A stretch of 64,000 nt of DNA from Alcanivorax sp. (GTDB lineage Bacteria > Pseudomonadota > Gammaproteobacteria > Pseudomonadales > Alcanivoracaceae): positions 62,001-126,000 of the forward strand of contig JAKUPL010000008.1 in NCBI GenBank assembly GCA_022449455.1, given 5' to 3'. The notes beneath the pieces are model-generated. The model worked only from the letters and a program-made list of their open reading frames with translations. It had not been told where the DNA came from and made no database searches. The stretch's first letter is position 1; every line of letters begins with the position of its first letter. Positions 49,490 through 60,809 of this stretch are shown here, in pieces. A program made the translations under genes and the position numbers.

Positions 49490-50599
49490 ATGTATCGCTT
49501 GTTGTTGATTCTGGTGGCGTCCCTGATCTGGGCCGCGCCGGCCTGGGCGGCGGAGGCCGGCCAGGTTTCGGTGCCGCTGCGCGGCGATGCGCCGCAGGGC
49601 GACGAAGCCCGCCGCGACGCCCTGCAGCGCGGCCTGGAAACGGTCATCACGCGGCTGACCGGTCGTGACCAGGTGTCCGATCTGCCCGGCGTGGCCGAGG
49701 CGCTGGCGCAGCCGCAGCGCTGGTTGTTGCGCTACTCCTACGAAGACGGCGAGCCACCGCGGCTGCGGGCGGTGTTCGACGAGCGCTCTCTGACCCGGTA
49801 TCTGGCGGACCAGGGGACCCCGGTGTGGGGCGGCGAACGCCCGCCGGTGCTGGTGTGGCTGGTCACCGAAGGCACCGGTCGCGGCGATCTGGTGACCGCC
49901 GGCGACCCGCTGGCGGAGCGCCTGCGCGCCGCCGCCGGCCGCCGGGGCGTCTCGCTGGTGTTGCCGGAGTGGGATCAGCGCGACCGGGACGTGGTGGCGG
50001 TGGCCGATGTGCGCGGCCGCTTCGACGGGCCTGTGTTGCAGGCCTCGCGCCGCTATGACACCGATTGGGTGGCCACCGGCGTGCTTTACGGCGGCGCCTC
50101 CACCACCCTCAACTGGCGGTTGCTGGACGGCGGTGACCAGGTGGCCGGGCAGCGCGCCAGCGCCGCCGACACCGACGCCGCCCTGGACGCCTTCGTGGGC
50201 GCGCTCGCCGATCAGATCGCGGAACGCTATTCCCTGGGCGGTGAGCGCGGCGACAACCCGGAGAGCGGCGCCGTCCCCGGCGCGTCCGACGGCGGGGTGA
50301 CGCCGCCGCCGGTGTTCACCGGCGACGCCCCCACCGGCGACGTGCTGATCCGCGACGACCGGGTGGTGACCGTGCGCGGCGTGCGCACCCTCAAACAATG
50401 GCAGGACCTGTACCGGGCGCTGGCCGATTCCGGCCCGCTGCGTGGCGTGGCCCTGCGGGTGGCCAGCGACGACCGGGTGCAGTTCGAGCTGGACTTCTCC
50501 GGCGGTCGCGCGCAACTGGAACGGCTGATGGCCGGCGTTGCCGGCCTGGCCGCCTGCGGCGATGCCGCCGCCCCACCGCTGACCTACTGCCTGCGATGA
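49490..50599 (+). CDS. DUF2066 domain protein, periplasmic
   Basis: This exported protein of 369 residues has a signal peptide [20 protein letters not shown] and a mature DUF2066 domain (LVTRLTG-like [32 protein letters not shown]). A proline-rich linker near residue 270 leads to a C-terminal repeat-like domain ending in [16 protein letters not shown]. Genes of this family lie between purM and hda in many gammaproteobacteria. The function is unknown. The stop overlaps the hda start (ATGA). Confidence 0.85.
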   Translation: MYRLLLILVASLIWAAPAWAAEAGQVSVPLRGDAPQGDEARRDALQRGLETVITRLTGRDQVSDLPGVAEALAQPQRWLLRYSYEDGEPPRLRAVFDERSLTRYLADQGTPVWGGERPPVLVWLVTEGTGRGDLVTAGDPLAERLRAAAGRRGVSLVLPEWDQRDRDVVAVADVRGRFDGPVLQASRRYDTDWVATGVLYGGASTTLNWRLLDGGDQVAGQRASAADTDAALDAFVGALADQIAERYSLGGERGDNPESGAVPGASDGGVTPPPVFTGDAPTGDVLIRDDRVVTVRGVRTLKQWQDLYRALADSGPLRGVALRVASDDRVQFELDFSGGRAQLERLMAGVAGLAACGDAAAPPLTYCLR

Positions 50600-51282
50600 G
50601 TCAGTTGCCGCTGGCCCTGGAACTGCGAGAGGGCCATACCCTGGACAACTTCCATGCCGGCCCCAATGGCGCGGCGCTGGCCACGGTGCGCGCCGCCGCC
50701 GACGGCGAGGAACGCCAGGTGTTGGTATGGGGCGGCGCCGGCCAGGGCCGCAGCCACCTGCTGGAAGGCGCCGTGCGGCGCGCCCAGGAGCAGGGCCGTG
50801 ATGCCTGCCTGCTGCCCGCCGGCGAGCTGCTGCCGCTGGTGCCGGAGGTGCTGGAATCCATGGAGCAGTTCGACCTGCTGGCGCTGGACGACGTGGACCG
50901 CTTCGCCGGCCACGCCCAGTGGGAGGAAGCCCTGTTCCATCTCTACAACCGGGTGATGGCCGGCGGCGGCGTGCTGCTGTTCAGCGCCGCCGCCGCCCCG
51001 GGGGCGCCGCGCTGGCTGCTGCCCGACCTGGCCACGCGGCTGGCGGCGGGGCCGGTGTTCCGGCTGCAACCGCTCAGCGAGGAGGAGCTGGCGGCGCTGC
51101 TGGCGGAGCGCGCCCGCGAGCGCGGCCTGAAACTGGGCGCCGAGGTGGCGCGGTTCATGGTGATGCGCAGCGAGCGCTCGCCGGCGCTGCTGCTGGAGCG
51201 GCTGGCGGTGCTTGATCGCACCGCGCTGGCCCGGCAGCGGGCTCCGACCATTCCTTTTATCAAGGATGTGTTCGGCTGGTAG
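50596..51282 (+). CDS. hda: DnaA regulatory inactivator Hda
   Basis: This AAA+ protein of 228 residues promotes hydrolysis of DnaA-bound ATP with the sliding clamp, preventing over-initiation. The N-terminus has a clamp-binding motif QLPLALEL, the degenerate P-loop [14 protein letters not shown] with R in place of K (normal in Hda), Walker [11 protein letters not shown], sensor and lid regions. The start overlaps the DUF2066 stop by four bases. It is followed by sthA. Confidence 0.94.
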   Translation: MSQLPLALELREGHTLDNFHAGPNGAALATVRAAADGEERQVLVWGGAGQGRSHLLEGAVRRAQEQGRDACLLPAGELLPLVPEVLESMEQFDLLALDDVDRFAGHAQWEEALFHLYNRVMAGGGVLLFSAAAAPGAPRWLLPDLATRLAAGPVFRLQPLSEEELAALLAERARERGLKLGAEVARFMVMRSERSPALLLERLAVLDRTALARQRAPTIPFIKDVFGW

Positions 51283-51340
51283 CGCGGCGCCGGCGCCGGC
51301 GACGATCAAACGCCTGAATCGACCAATCAACGAGGGGTCT

Positions 51341-52741
51341 ATGGATATCAGTTCGGGATGGGATCTGGTGGTGCTGGGCAGTGGTCCGGCCGGGGAAGCC
51401 GCCGCCATGCAGGCGGCCAAGGGCGGCCTGCGGGTGGCGGTGATCGACCGTCGCGAGCAACTGGGCGGCAACTGCACCCATTGGGGCACCATCCCCTCCA
51501 AGGCGCTGCGCCATCAGGTGCGCCAGGTCATTCGTTCGCAGCGCAACCCGCTGCTGCGCGGGCTGATCAATCCACGCCAGGTGCGCTGGCAGGACCTGAT
51601 CCAGCGTTCCGGCGAGGTGGTGGACAGCCAGGTTCAGGTGCGCGGGGATTTCTATATCCGTAACCGCGTGCGGGTGTTCGCCGGCCGCGGCGAGATCCAG
51701 TCCCCGGGTGAAGTGCGGGTGGACGATGACGCCGGCCGCCAGTGGCTGCTGCGCACGCGCCATATTCTGATCGCCACCGGTTCGCGGCCCTACCACCCCG
51801 AGGACGTGGACTTCGATCATCCGCGCATCTACGACTCCGACACCATCCTGCGCATGAACCACACGCCGCGCCATATTCTGGTGTACGGCGCCGGCGTGAT
51901 CGGCTGCGAGTACACCTGCATCTTCACCGGTCTGGGTATGCGCGTGGACCTGATCAACGCGCGCCAGCACCTGCTCGATTTCCTCGACACGGAAATTTCC
52001 GACGCGCTCAGTTATCACCTGCGCGAGCAGGGCGCCACCATCCGCCACAGCGAACAGTATTCCCGGTTGGTGGCGGACGACGATGGTGTCACCCTGGAAC
52101 TGCAATCCGGCAAACGGCTGCGCGCGGATGCCCTGTTATGGAGCAACGGCCGCTCCGGCAATACCCAGAACATCGGGCTGGAGAACATCGGGCTGGAGGC
52201 GAACGGTCGTGGTCAGCTGGCGGTGGACGAGCGCTACCAGACCGCCGTGGAAGGCGTCTACGCGGTGGGCGACGTGGTCGGCTGGCCGTCCCTGGCCAGC
52301 GCCTCCTACGACCAGGGCCGCTTCTGCGCCGCCGGCATCGTCGACGGCGGGCCGGTGAAGCAGGTCACCGACGTGCCCACCGGCATCTACACCATCCCCG
52401 GCATCAGCTCCGTGGGCCGCACCGAGCAGGAACTCACCGAGGCGCGGGTGCCCTACGAGGTGGGCCAGGCGTTCTTCAAGAACCTGGCCCGGGCGCAGAT
52501 CACCGGCGAGCGGGTGGGTATGCTCAAGCTGCTGTTTCACCGTGAAACCCTGGAAGTGCTGGGCATCCACTGCTTCGGCTATCAGGCCATGGAAATCGTG
52601 CACGTGGGCCAGGCGGTGATGCGCCAGCCGGCGCCCAACAACACCCTCAACTATTTCATCGATACCACCTTCAACTACCCGACCATGGCCGAGGCGTATC
52701 GGGTGGCGGCGATCAACGGGGTCAATCGGGTCCGGCGGTAA
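51341..52741 (+). CDS. sthA: Soluble pyridine nucleotide transhydrogenase
   Basis: This flavoprotein of 466 residues passes reducing equivalents from NADPH to NAD+. An N-terminal FAD site ([18 protein letters not shown]) is followed by [17 protein letters not shown], where the second redox cysteine of lipoamide dehydrogenases is Thr, typical of SthA. NAD(P)-binding [15 protein letters not shown] lies near residue 183 and a C-terminal dimerisation domain ends with the sequence [13 protein letters not shown]. Length is the usual 464-466. It lies 58 bp after hda. Confidence 0.95.
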   Translation: MDISSGWDLVVLGSGPAGEAAAMQAAKGGLRVAVIDRREQLGGNCTHWGTIPSKALRHQVRQVIRSQRNPLLRGLINPRQVRWQDLIQRSGEVVDSQVQVRGDFYIRNRVRVFAGRGEIQSPGEVRVDDDAGRQWLLRTRHILIATGSRPYHPEDVDFDHPRIYDSDTILRMNHTPRHILVYGAGVIGCEYTCIFTGLGMRVDLINARQHLLDFLDTEISDALSYHLREQGATIRHSEQYSRLVADDDGVTLELQSGKRLRADALLWSNGRSGNTQNIGLENIGLEANGRGQLAVDERYQTAVEGVYAVGDVVGWPSLASASYDQGRFCAAGIVDGGPVKQVTDVPTGIYTIPGISSVGRTEQELTEARVPYEVGQAFFKNLARAQITGERVGMLKLLFHRETLEVLGIHCFGYQAMEIVHVGQAVMRQPAPNNTLNYFIDTTFNYPTMAEAYRVAAINGVNRVRR

Positions 52742-52756
52742 GCCGCGGGTTTACCG

Positions 52757-53350
52757 CTATCGCTGGGCGCGACTGCGTTCGTAAAAGAATTCCCGGTTTT
52801 TCTGGCTGGCCGTATCGGTCTTGCGCAGCAGCGCCAGGGTCACGCCGGCGCCGCCCTGCTGGGGCGGGGCACTGTGGAAGGCGAGCACCTGATCGAACTC
52901 GCTGAGCCAATGCATCACGTAGCTTTTCAGCAGGGCCGGCCGCTCGCTGTGCTGGCCCTTGCCGTGGTTGATCAACACCGTGCGCTGGCCGTTCTGTTGG
53001 GCTTCGCGGATAAACAGGTAGACCTGATCGCGGGCCTCCATCAGACGCACCCGGTGCAGATCCAGGCGCGCCTGCGGGTCATACTTGCCCAGTCGCAGCT
53101 TGCGGTAGACCCCTTCCTGCACACCGTTTTTCTTGACGCCGACGATGTCGTAGGGGCCCGCCTCGGGCACCTGCTCGGGCACGGTCAGGGGGTTGGGGTC
53201 GCGGTTGGGGCGGGCGGTGGCGGAGGCGCGCCGCAGCCGCTGGGTCAGGGTAGGTTCGCGGCGGCGGTGCTCCCGCACCCGGTCATCGTCCTTGAGGGGA
53301 GCCACGCCGGCCATTTCACGGCGGAACAGGTCATCGTCGTAATCGCCCAT
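52757..53350 (-). CDS. Smr-domain protein (YdaL/SmrA-like)
   Basis: This 197-residue protein has a C-terminal Smr (MutS2-related) nuclease-like domain with LDLHRVRLMEARDQVYLFI and the TVLINHGKGQHSE motif (GKG). The N-terminal part is highly charged. Such proteins are proposed endonucleases or RNA-binding factors in gammaproteobacteria. The first residue of the DLHG-type motif is kept, with R in place of G after DLH. It is convergent with sthA. Confidence 0.87.
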   Translation of the reverse strand: MGDYDDDLFRREMAGVAPLKDDDRVREHRRREPTLTQRLRRASATARPNRDPNPLTVPEQVPEAGPYDIVGVKKNGVQEGVYRKLRLGKYDPQARLDLHRVRLMEARDQVYLFIREAQQNGQRTVLINHGKGQHSERPALLKSYVMHWLSEFDQVLAFHSAPPQQGGAGVTLALLRKTDTASQKNREFFYERSRAQR

Positions 53351-53520
53351 GGCACCTCTCCTTGAAACGCGGTCACTGGTCGGGGATCGAAAGATCCTCC
53401 CTCACCCGAAGATAGTAGCAACCTCGGTGATCGCTGGCATCCCGGCCGGCGTGCCGGCAAAGCGAAAGCGCGGAGCAGCGGCGGGCTGCTCCGGGCGGTG
53501 GGGGGCCGGCGGAACGCGGG

Positions 53521-53688
53521 TCAGTGCGGCTGGCGTTGCGGGCGGGAACGGCCCTGAGGGACGGCTTCCTCGTCGTCGAGGTGGTGCCGTTGTTGTTTGG
53601 CTTCCCGTTTACGGCGTTCCTTGCTGACGCGCTGGTGTTCTTCTTCCCACTCGCGGGCGTCGTAGTCATCAAATTGGCGACGACTCAT
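53521..53688 (-). CDS. Small charged protein of unknown function
   Basis: This is a 55-residue reading on the minus strand: starts MSRRQFDDYDAREWEEEHQR, is rich in R, K, E and H, and ends in RSRPQRQPH. It lies alone between the Smr-domain and glutathione-transferase-like genes. It is short and has only a weak ribosome binding site, but its composition (few small hydrophobic residues, strong charge pattern) is unlike shadow frames here. Similar small charged proteins are annotated near Smr genes in related genomes. Confidence 0.5.
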   Translation of the reverse strand: MSRRQFDDYDAREWEEEHQRVSKERRKREAKQQRHHLDDEEAVPQGRSRPQRQPH

Positions 53689-53784
53689 GTTCACTACTCT
53701 TTAAGCTGTGTTGTGGATGGGAGCGGCTCCCAATCCCTATATAGCACCGAAAACGCATGTGGAGAAGGTCCCCGCGCACCTTTT

Positions 53785-54537
53785 TTAGCGGGCGTAACGA
53801 GTCTGTAAATAATCGAGAATGCGCCGCGACTCGAACAGCTCCTCGCCGGTGTTGGGGTCGATCAGGTAGGGCACCGCCACCCGGCCCGCCCGGGCCAGCA
53901 ACTCCTGGCGGTGGCGCTGGGTGGGCAGATACTCCATTTCCAGGGCCTTGCGCATCGGCGGCAGCACCCAATCCTGCCATTGATCGCGCCCGCATTGGCG
54001 CAGCAGGTACGGCAGCTGCAGCTCGCAGAGCCGCTCGCGCACCAGCCGCGCGAAGGGGCTGCCCTCGAAGGAATAGAGAATCAGCGGTTGCTCGGGTACC
54101 TCCGCCTCGCGGGCGCGGAGGCCATGGCCGGCGCGGGTCAGCGAGGCGGCCATGGAGGCGGCGGTGCGCGCCCGCAGGCGCCAGCCGCCGGGCGCCGCAC
54201 GGTCGCCGTATTCGCGATACAGATAGTCGATGATATCGGCGGACTCATACAGCGCCACGCCGGTATTGGGGTCCATCAGATAGGGGAAGGCCTGGCGTCC
54301 GCCCAGTTTTTCCACCAGCGGCCGGTAGCGGTCGCCGCCCTTGGGACAGGGGTGGATCAGCACGTCCAGGTCCAGCTCGGTGAGCGCCTCGCGCACCAGC
54401 CGACAGAACGGGCAGCCCTCCATTTCGTAAAGCTCCAGGGGCTCCGCCGGCTGACGGGCCGCCGGGCGGGTGGCGATACCGCGGCCCTGCTGGGCCACGC
54501 TGGCGGCCAGGGAACGGGCCTCATCCAGGGAAAGCAT
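53785..54537 (-). CDS. Two-domain glutathione-S-transferase N-terminal-type protein
   Basis: This 250-residue protein is made of two thioredoxin-fold GST_N-like domains in tandem. The first (about residues 34-110) has the redox-type motif CPFC (MEGCPFCRLVREAL), the second (about residues 150-230) has SPFA in the same place (FEGSPFARLVRERL). Both carry the VPYLIDPNTG or FPYLMDPNTG (glutathione-binding cis-proline) motif and an ESADIIDYL/ESRRILDYL helix. The second domain has therefore lost its cysteines. Its role is probably in thiol chemistry. It is divergent from the thiolase gene. Confidence 0.82.
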   Translation of the reverse strand: MLSLDEARSLAASVAQQGRGIATRPAARQPAEPLELYEMEGCPFCRLVREALTELDLDVLIHPCPKGGDRYRPLVEKLGGRQAFPYLMDPNTGVALYESADIIDYLYREYGDRAAPGGWRLRARTAASMAASLTRAGHGLRAREAEVPEQPLILYSFEGSPFARLVRERLCELQLPYLLRQCGRDQWQDWVLPPMRKALEMEYLPTQRHRQELLARAGRVAVPYLIDPNTGEELFESRRILDYLQTRYAR

Positions 54538-54771
54538 GACGATCTCCTGTGTCGATTTGGGGATACCCTGGGGCTGTCCCGCGCGGCTTGCAATGGCCGC
54601 CGCGCCGCCGCGCGCTTCGCTGGCCGTTCCGCTCAAGGCCGCTGAGCGCTCCTGTCATTGCCGCGCCGGCGGGGCTGGGGCACCCTGACCGTCTGCTTTT
54701 CATCGACGCCGGTGCCGCCGGGCCCCGCCCGCGCCGCGCCGGTTACTGCCCAAGGCGAGAGGAAAGGTTAC

Positions 54772-55983
<1,212 letters not shown>

Positions 55984-56005
55984 CGGACCCAACGGAGAGA
56001 ACACC

Positions 56006-58165
56006 ATGACTGAATCGACTATCCGCTGGGAACAGGACGCGGACCACATCGTCACCCTGATCCTGGACGATCCCCAGCAATCCGCGAACACCATGAACGA
56101 GCGCTACATGCGTTCCATGGAAGAGACCGTGAGCCGCCTGGAAAAAGAGAAGGATGACATTGCCGGGGTGATTATTACCTCCGCCAAGAGCACCTTCTTC
56201 GCCGGCGGCGACCTGCGTGATCTGGCCAAGGTGACCAAGGAAAACGCGCCGGAATTCGCCAAGGGCGTGGAAGCCGGCAAGGCGCAGTTGCGCCGCTTGG
56301 AAACCCTGGGCAAACCGGTGGTGGCGGCGCTCAACGGCACCGCCCTGGGCGGTGGCCTGGAGATTGCCCTGGCCTGCCATCACCGGGTGGCGCTGAACAA
56401 CCCGAAAGCGCAGTTCGGCTTTCCCGAAGTGACCCTGGGCCTGCTGCCCGGCGCCGGTGGCGTGGTGCGCACGGTGCGCATGCTGGGCATCCAGAACGCG
56501 CTGATGCAGGTGCTGATGCAGGGCCAGCGGCTGAAGGTGGAAAAAGCCAAAGCCGTGGGCATTATCGACGACATCGCCGACAGCGAAGACGACATGCTGG
56601 CCAAGGCCCGGGAATGGATCAAAGCCAACCCGAAAGCCAAACAGCCCTGGGACGAAAAAGGCCACAAGATTCCCGGCGGCACTCCCAGTACGCCGGCGTT
56701 CGCCCAGAACCTGCCGGCGTTCCCCGCCAACCTGCGCAAGCAGCTCAAGGGCGCCAACTACCCGGCGCCGCGTAACATCATGGCCGCCGCCGTGGAAGGC
56801 GCCCAGGTGGGCTTCGATGATGCACTCACCATTGAAGGCCGCTATTTCGTGGAACTGGCGCGCAGCCAGGTGGCGAAGAACATGATCAACGCCTTCTTCT
56901 TCAACCTGCAGGCGATCAACGCCGGGGCCAGCCGTCCCAAGGACGTGCCCAAGTACAAGGCGGAGAAAGTGGCGGTGCTGGGCGCCGGCATGATGGGCGC
57001 GGGCATCGCCTACGTCACCGCCCGCTCCGGCGCGCAGGTGGTGCTCAAGGACGTTTCCATCGAGAACGCGGAGAAGGGCAAGGCCTACTCCGAGAAGCTG
57101 CTCGACAAGGAAGTGTCCAAGGGCAAGATGAGCAAGGAGAAGAAAGAAGAAATTCTCGCGCGCATCACCCCGGCCGCCGACGCCAAGGCTCTGGAAGGCG
57201 TGGACTTCGTGATCGAGGCGGTGTTCGAGAACACCGAACTCAAGCACAAGGTGTTCCAGGAAATCGAGGATGTGGTCAACCCGGACGCGGTGCTCGGCTC
57301 CAACACCTCCACGTTGCCGATCACCGGTCTCGCCGAAGGCGTGAAAAACCAGGACAACTTCATCGGCATCCACTTCTTCAGCCCGGTGGACAAAATGCCG
57401 CTGGTGGAAATCATCCGCGGCAAGAACACCAGCGACGAAGTGCTGGCCAAGGTGTTCGACTATACGCTGCAGATCAAGAAGACCCCCATCGTGGTGCACG
57501 ATTCCCGGGGCTTCTTCACCAGCCGTGTGATCGGTACCTTCATCAACGAGGCCATCGCCATGGTCGGTGAAGGGCAGAACGCCAACTCCATCGAACAAGC
57601 GGCCACCCAGGCCGGCTACCCGGTGGGCGCGCTCAAGCTGATCGACGAGATCAACATGAAGCTGTCCCTGAAAATCGCCGGTGAGTACAAGCAGGCCGCC
57701 GCGAAAGCCGGCGGTGAAGCCCGGCAACACCCGGCCCTGGCGGTGATGGAAAAAATGGTCACTGACCTGGACCGCCCGGGCAAGCTGGACGGCAAGGGCT
57801 TCTACGACTATCCGGAAGGGGGCAAGGCCCACCTGTGGTCGGGTCTGAAAGAGCAGTTCCCGGCCAAGGACCCGATTCCGTTCCAGGACATGCAGGAGCG
57901 CATGATGTTCGCCGAGGCTCTGGAGACCGTGAAGTGCTTCGAGGAAGGCGTGATCGATTCGGTGGGCGACACCAACATCGGTTCCATCTTCGGCATCGGC
58001 TTCCCGGCCTGGACCGGCGGCGTGGTGCAGTACATGAACCAGTACGACGGTGGCCTGCGCGGCTTCGTGGCTCGCGCCCAGGAACTGGCCAACACCTACG
58101 GCGAGCGCTTCACGCCGCCGAAACTGCTGGTGGAAAAAGCGGAAAAGGGCGAGATCTTCAAATAA
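56006..58165 (+). CDS. Multifunctional beta-oxidation enzyme (enoyl-CoA hydratase / 3-hydroxyacyl-CoA dehydrogenase)
   Basis: This FadB/FadJ-type protein of 719 residues performs the hydratase and dehydrogenase steps of beta-oxidation. The N-terminal crotonase domain has FAGGDLRDL and [17 protein letters not shown]; the NAD-binding dehydrogenase domain begins [16 protein letters not shown] (about residue 325), with the catalytic histidine in [15 protein letters not shown] (about residue 450). The order after a thiolase gene resembles fadIJ. A strong terminator follows at 58,193. Confidence 0.93.
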   Translation: MTESTIRWEQDADHIVTLILDDPQQSANTMNERYMRSMEETVSRLEKEKDDIAGVIITSAKSTFFAGGDLRDLAKVTKENAPEFAKGVEAGKAQLRRLETLGKPVVAALNGTALGGGLEIALACHHRVALNNPKAQFGFPEVTLGLLPGAGGVVRTVRMLGIQNALMQVLMQGQRLKVEKAKAVGIIDDIADSEDDMLAKAREWIKANPKAKQPWDEKGHKIPGGTPSTPAFAQNLPAFPANLRKQLKGANYPAPRNIMAAAVEGAQVGFDDALTIEGRYFVELARSQVAKNMINAFFFNLQAINAGASRPKDVPKYKAEKVAVLGAGMMGAGIAYVTARSGAQVVLKDVSIENAEKGKAYSEKLLDKEVSKGKMSKEKKEEILARITPAADAKALEGVDFVIEAVFENTELKHKVFQEIEDVVNPDAVLGSNTSTLPITGLAEGVKNQDNFIGIHFFSPVDKMPLVEIIRGKNTSDEVLAKVFDYTLQIKKTPIVVHDSRGFFTSRVIGTFINEAIAMVGEGQNANSIEQAATQAGYPVGALKLIDEINMKLSLKIAGEYKQAAAKAGGEARQHPALAVMEKMVTDLDRPGKLDGKGFYDYPEGGKAHLWSGLKEQFPAKDPIPFQDMQERMMFAEALETVKCFEEGVIDSVGDTNIGSIFGIGFPAWTGGVVQYMNQYDGGLRGFVARAQELANTYGERFTPPKLLVEKAEKGEIFK

Positions 58166-58192
58166 CAACTACCTCCCTTTTCGTGCTCCTTA

Positions 58193-58219
58193 AGCCCCGC
58201 CGAACGGCGGGGCTTTTTT
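58193..58219 (+). terminator. Rho-independent terminator of the beta-oxidation operon
   Basis: AGCCCCGCC-GAA-CGGCGGGGCT is followed by TTTTTT, 28 bases after the stop codon at 58165. The transcript of the convergent Nit1C genes ends on the other side, at 58229. Confidence 0.85.
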
Positions 58220-58228
58220 GTTCAGGCA

Positions 58229-59503
58229 TCAGGCGATGCCGGCCAGGTATTGCTCGCGCAGGGGCAGACGCGCCGCTTCGATGTGGTCCACCAGGTACTC
58301 GGCGTCCTCGGCGATGGCATAGATGCGTCCCGAGCCCCAGGTGTGCAGCCAGGGCAGACCCAGGAAATACAGCCCCGGGCTGGCGGTGACGCCGCGCCGG
58401 TGTTTCGGATAGCCGCTGGCGTCGAAGGCCGCGGCGTCGATCCAGGAAAAGTCCGGCGCGTAGCCGATGCACCAGATCACGGCGGCGATGCCCTCCGCGT
58501 CCAGGTCCAGCTTCCGGTCCGGTTCCCGGGGCGGTTCCCACACCGGTTCATAGGGCGTTTCCGTGGGCGCCTCGATGCCCTGGCGGGCGATATAGTCGTC
58601 GATGCTGTTCTTGATGCGCGCGTTGGTGGCGTCGGCCTGGTCCAGGTTTTTGCCCAGGTCATCGCCGAAGCGTGCAAGGCCGGATTCAATGTTCTCCAGC
58701 CGGCCGTGCAGGCGCATGCCTTCCAGGGCGAAGCGGCGCAGGTCGATGTCGCGGCCGCCGTCGCGACCGGTGACATAGTGGTTGGCCTTGGCGCGCACCT
58801 GTTCCTCGGTGAGGTGTTCCTGCACCGGAATCCGGTAATGGCCCATGTCGTCGAGCCAGTCCACCACGTCGCGGCCCCGGTAGAAGCGGGATACGCGGGG
58901 CGCCGGGCCCACCGCCAGATGCACCCGGCGGCCGGCCAGGTGCAGGTCCTCGGCGATCTGGCAGCCGGACTGGCCGGTGCCCACCACCAGCACCGCGCCC
59001 TCGGGCAGCGCCTCGGGGTTACGATAGGCGGAGGCGTCCACCTGTTTGATGCGCGCCGGTAGACGGCGCGCGTAAGCCGGCACCTTGGGCCGGTGGTAGC
59101 TGCTGACCGCCATCACCACCTGGTCGGCGGTGAGCGGGCCCCGGTCGGTGTCCAGGCGGTAGCCGCCCGCCGGCAGGGTACGTACCGCCTGAACGGTGAT
59201 GCCCTCGATCAGGGGCGGATCGAAGGCGGCGCGGAACCGTTCCATCCAGGCGACGATTTCCTCCTTGACCATGAAGCCGTGGGGATCGTCGCCGTCGTAG
59301 GGGTGGTCCGGCAGCCGGCACTGCCAGTTCGGCGTGACCAGGCAGAAGCTGTCCCAGCGTTGCTGCTTCCAGGCGTGGAACGCCTGCTCTTTTTCCAGCA
59401 CCAGATGGTCGATGTTCCGTTGCCGGAGCAGGTAGCTGGTGGACAGGCCGGCCTGGCCGCCGCCCACCACGATCACCGGGTAATGGCGTTTGGCGAAGGT
59501 CAT
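58229..59503 (-). CDS. FAD-dependent monooxygenase of the Nit1C cluster (MSMEG_0569 family)
   Basis: This is a flavin-containing monooxygenase-like enzyme of 424 residues. The FAD-binding motif is VIVVGGGQAGLSTSYLL at the N-terminus, the NAD(P)-binding motif is VLVVGTGQSGCQIAEDL (about residue 168), and a C-terminal YAIAEDAEYLVDHIE region follows. Its position as the last gene of the cluster, overlapping the MSMEG_0570-type gene by four bases, identifies the MSMEG_0569 family. The substrate is probably a nitrogen compound handled by the cluster; not shown here. Confidence 0.88.
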   Translation of the reverse strand: MTFAKRHYPVIVVGGGQAGLSTSYLLRQRNIDHLVLEKEQAFHAWKQQRWDSFCLVTPNWQCRLPDHPYDGDDPHGFMVKEEIVAWMERFRAAFDPPLIEGITVQAVRTLPAGGYRLDTDRGPLTADQVVMAVSSYHRPKVPAYARRLPARIKQVDASAYRNPEALPEGAVLVVGTGQSGCQIAEDLHLAGRRVHLAVGPAPRVSRFYRGRDVVDWLDDMGHYRIPVQEHLTEEQVRAKANHYVTGRDGGRDIDLRRFALEGMRLHGRLENIESGLARFGDDLGKNLDQADATNARIKNSIDDYIARQGIEAPTETPYEPVWEPPREPDRKLDLDAEGIAAVIWCIGYAPDFSWIDAAAFDASGYPKHRRGVTASPGLYFLGLPWLHTWGSGRIYAIAEDAEYLVDHIEAARLPLREQYLAGIA

Positions 59504-59811
59504 GGGGTTTCCTCTTCGGTGGTGGCGGCACCCACCCGGGTGACGGTGACGCGGGCGTCCGATTGCCCGGCGAATTGCCGGCCCCGGGTTTCCAGGGCCA
59601 GCAGCTGGCTGTCGGCGCTGGTACAGCGGAAGCCGTACTTCCGCTCGACGCGGTCGCCGGCCAGGGTCAAGGCGTCCCGGCTCCGGGTCAGGAATTCCGC
59701 CAGCGGATAACTCTCGCCGGCGCGCAGAAAATCGTGGATCACGGTGGACGGGGAGTAGCAGCGCTGTTCGCTGTGATCCGGCCAGCGCACGTTGAAATGC
59801 ACTTCAGGCAT
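59500..59811 (-). CDS. MSMEG_0570-family nitrogen starvation response protein
   Basis: This small protein of 103 residues begins MPEVHFNVRWPDHSEQRCYSP and has the family segments FLRAGESYPLAEFLTRSRDAL and GFRCTSADSQLLALE. It is a marker of the Nit1C cluster with no known activity. The start at 59811 overlaps the AIR-synthase-like gene by eight bases and the stop overlaps the monooxygenase gene by four. Confidence 0.88.
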   Translation of the reverse strand: MPEVHFNVRWPDHSEQRCYSPSTVIHDFLRAGESYPLAEFLTRSRDALTLAGDRVERKYGFRCTSADSQLLALETRGRQFAGQSDARVTVTRVGAATTEEETP

Positions 59812-60799
59812 GGTGGCCTCCTTGACGGGAAAGTGGGGAAGACGTGGCGAAGGGGCGGCCCAGGTACGGGGTTTGATGATGGTTCCAGAACGGGCGCCGT
59901 TGATCGCCAAGGCTCAGGGTCAGTTGGCCGCCGGCGATGACCCGGCCGACCTCGGCCACGGCCAGGTCCCGGGCCTGGAAGCGCCGGCTCACCTCGGCCA
60001 CCCGGTCCGGGGCCACGGCCAGCACGAATCCATAGCTGGGGAAGGTGCGCAGCCAGCGCGACAGGGGCACCCCGGCCGGCCGGGGCAGCGCGTCCAGGCT
60101 CAGTTCCGCGCCCACCCCGGAGGCTTCCAGCAGCATCAGAGCGGTGCCCACCGGCCCGGCCATGGAGATGTCCTTGCCGGCCCGGCACAGGCCGTCCTCC
60201 GCCAGCCCCGGCAGGATCGCCAGGTCGCCGCGCAGGCGCGCGCCGGGGGCGTCGCTGCTGGCGTCCCAATTGTCGCCCACGGCCCGGTAGCGTCCGCGCA
60301 GGTCGCAGGCCACCAGCAAGGTATCGCCGGGGCGCGCATCGAAACTGGTGAGCAGGGCCCGAGCGCGGCCCAGGATCGCCACCGACAGTTGCGGCCGGTC
60401 GCAATGGGCGTTGCTGTGGCCGCCGACCAGGGGGACGCCGTATTTGCCCGCCGCCTCGCGCAGCCCGGCCAGGATCGCCGCGCTCTGATCGTCGCCCTGA
60501 CTCCACAGCGCGTCGGTGACCGCCAGAGCACGGCCGCCCATGGCGGCGATGTCGCTGACGTTCACCATCACGCCGCAGTAGCCGGCGAAGAACGGCTCGG
60601 CGGCCACGAATTCGTTGACGAAGCCTTCCATGGCCATCAGCAGAAAACCGTCGCCATCGGCCAGGGCGGCGGCGTCGTCGCCCAGCGGCAGGTGGCCACT
60701 GTCGAGGCCGGCCAGGCCCGCCATCACCGGGCGGATATCGGCCTTGTGGGCGAAGGCCGGAGCGGCGCTCAGCGTGCTGATCAGCGTCTCAAGGTTCAC
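59804..60799 (-). CDS. AIR-synthase-like (PurM-fold) protein of the Nit1C cluster (sll0787 family)
   Basis: This 331-residue PurM/SelD-fold ATP-binding protein has LPLGDDAAALADGDGFLLMAMEG (glycine/aspartate-rich ATP motif), GYCGVMVNVSDIAAMGGRALA and VGGHSNAHCDRPQLSVAILG. These proteins resemble AIR synthetase but belong to the nitrilase cluster. The GTG start at 60799 has GGGAGA upstream and follows the GNAT gene by ten bases. The reaction is unknown; by fold it would activate a substrate with ATP. Confidence 0.86.
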   Translation of the reverse strand: MNLETLISTLSAAPAFAHKADIRPVMAGLAGLDSGHLPLGDDAAALADGDGFLLMAMEGFVNEFVAAEPFFAGYCGVMVNVSDIAAMGGRALAVTDALWSQGDDQSAAILAGLREAAGKYGVPLVGGHSNAHCDRPQLSVAILGRARALLTSFDARPGDTLLVACDLRGRYRAVGDNWDASSDAPGARLRGDLAILPGLAEDGLCRAGKDISMAGPVGTALMLLEASGVGAELSLDALPRPAGVPLSRWLRTFPSYGFVLAVAPDRVAEVSRRFQARDLAVAEVGRVIAGGQLTLSLGDQRRPFWNHHQTPYLGRPFATSSPLSRQGGHHA

Positions 60800-60809
60800 G
60801 CCGCTCTCC

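Noticed and set aside
49328..50515. An in-frame extension upstream of purM on the minus strand, suggesting a fused longer protein
   Set aside because: It is antisense to the DUF2066 gene, and the purM start at 49327 matches the family length.
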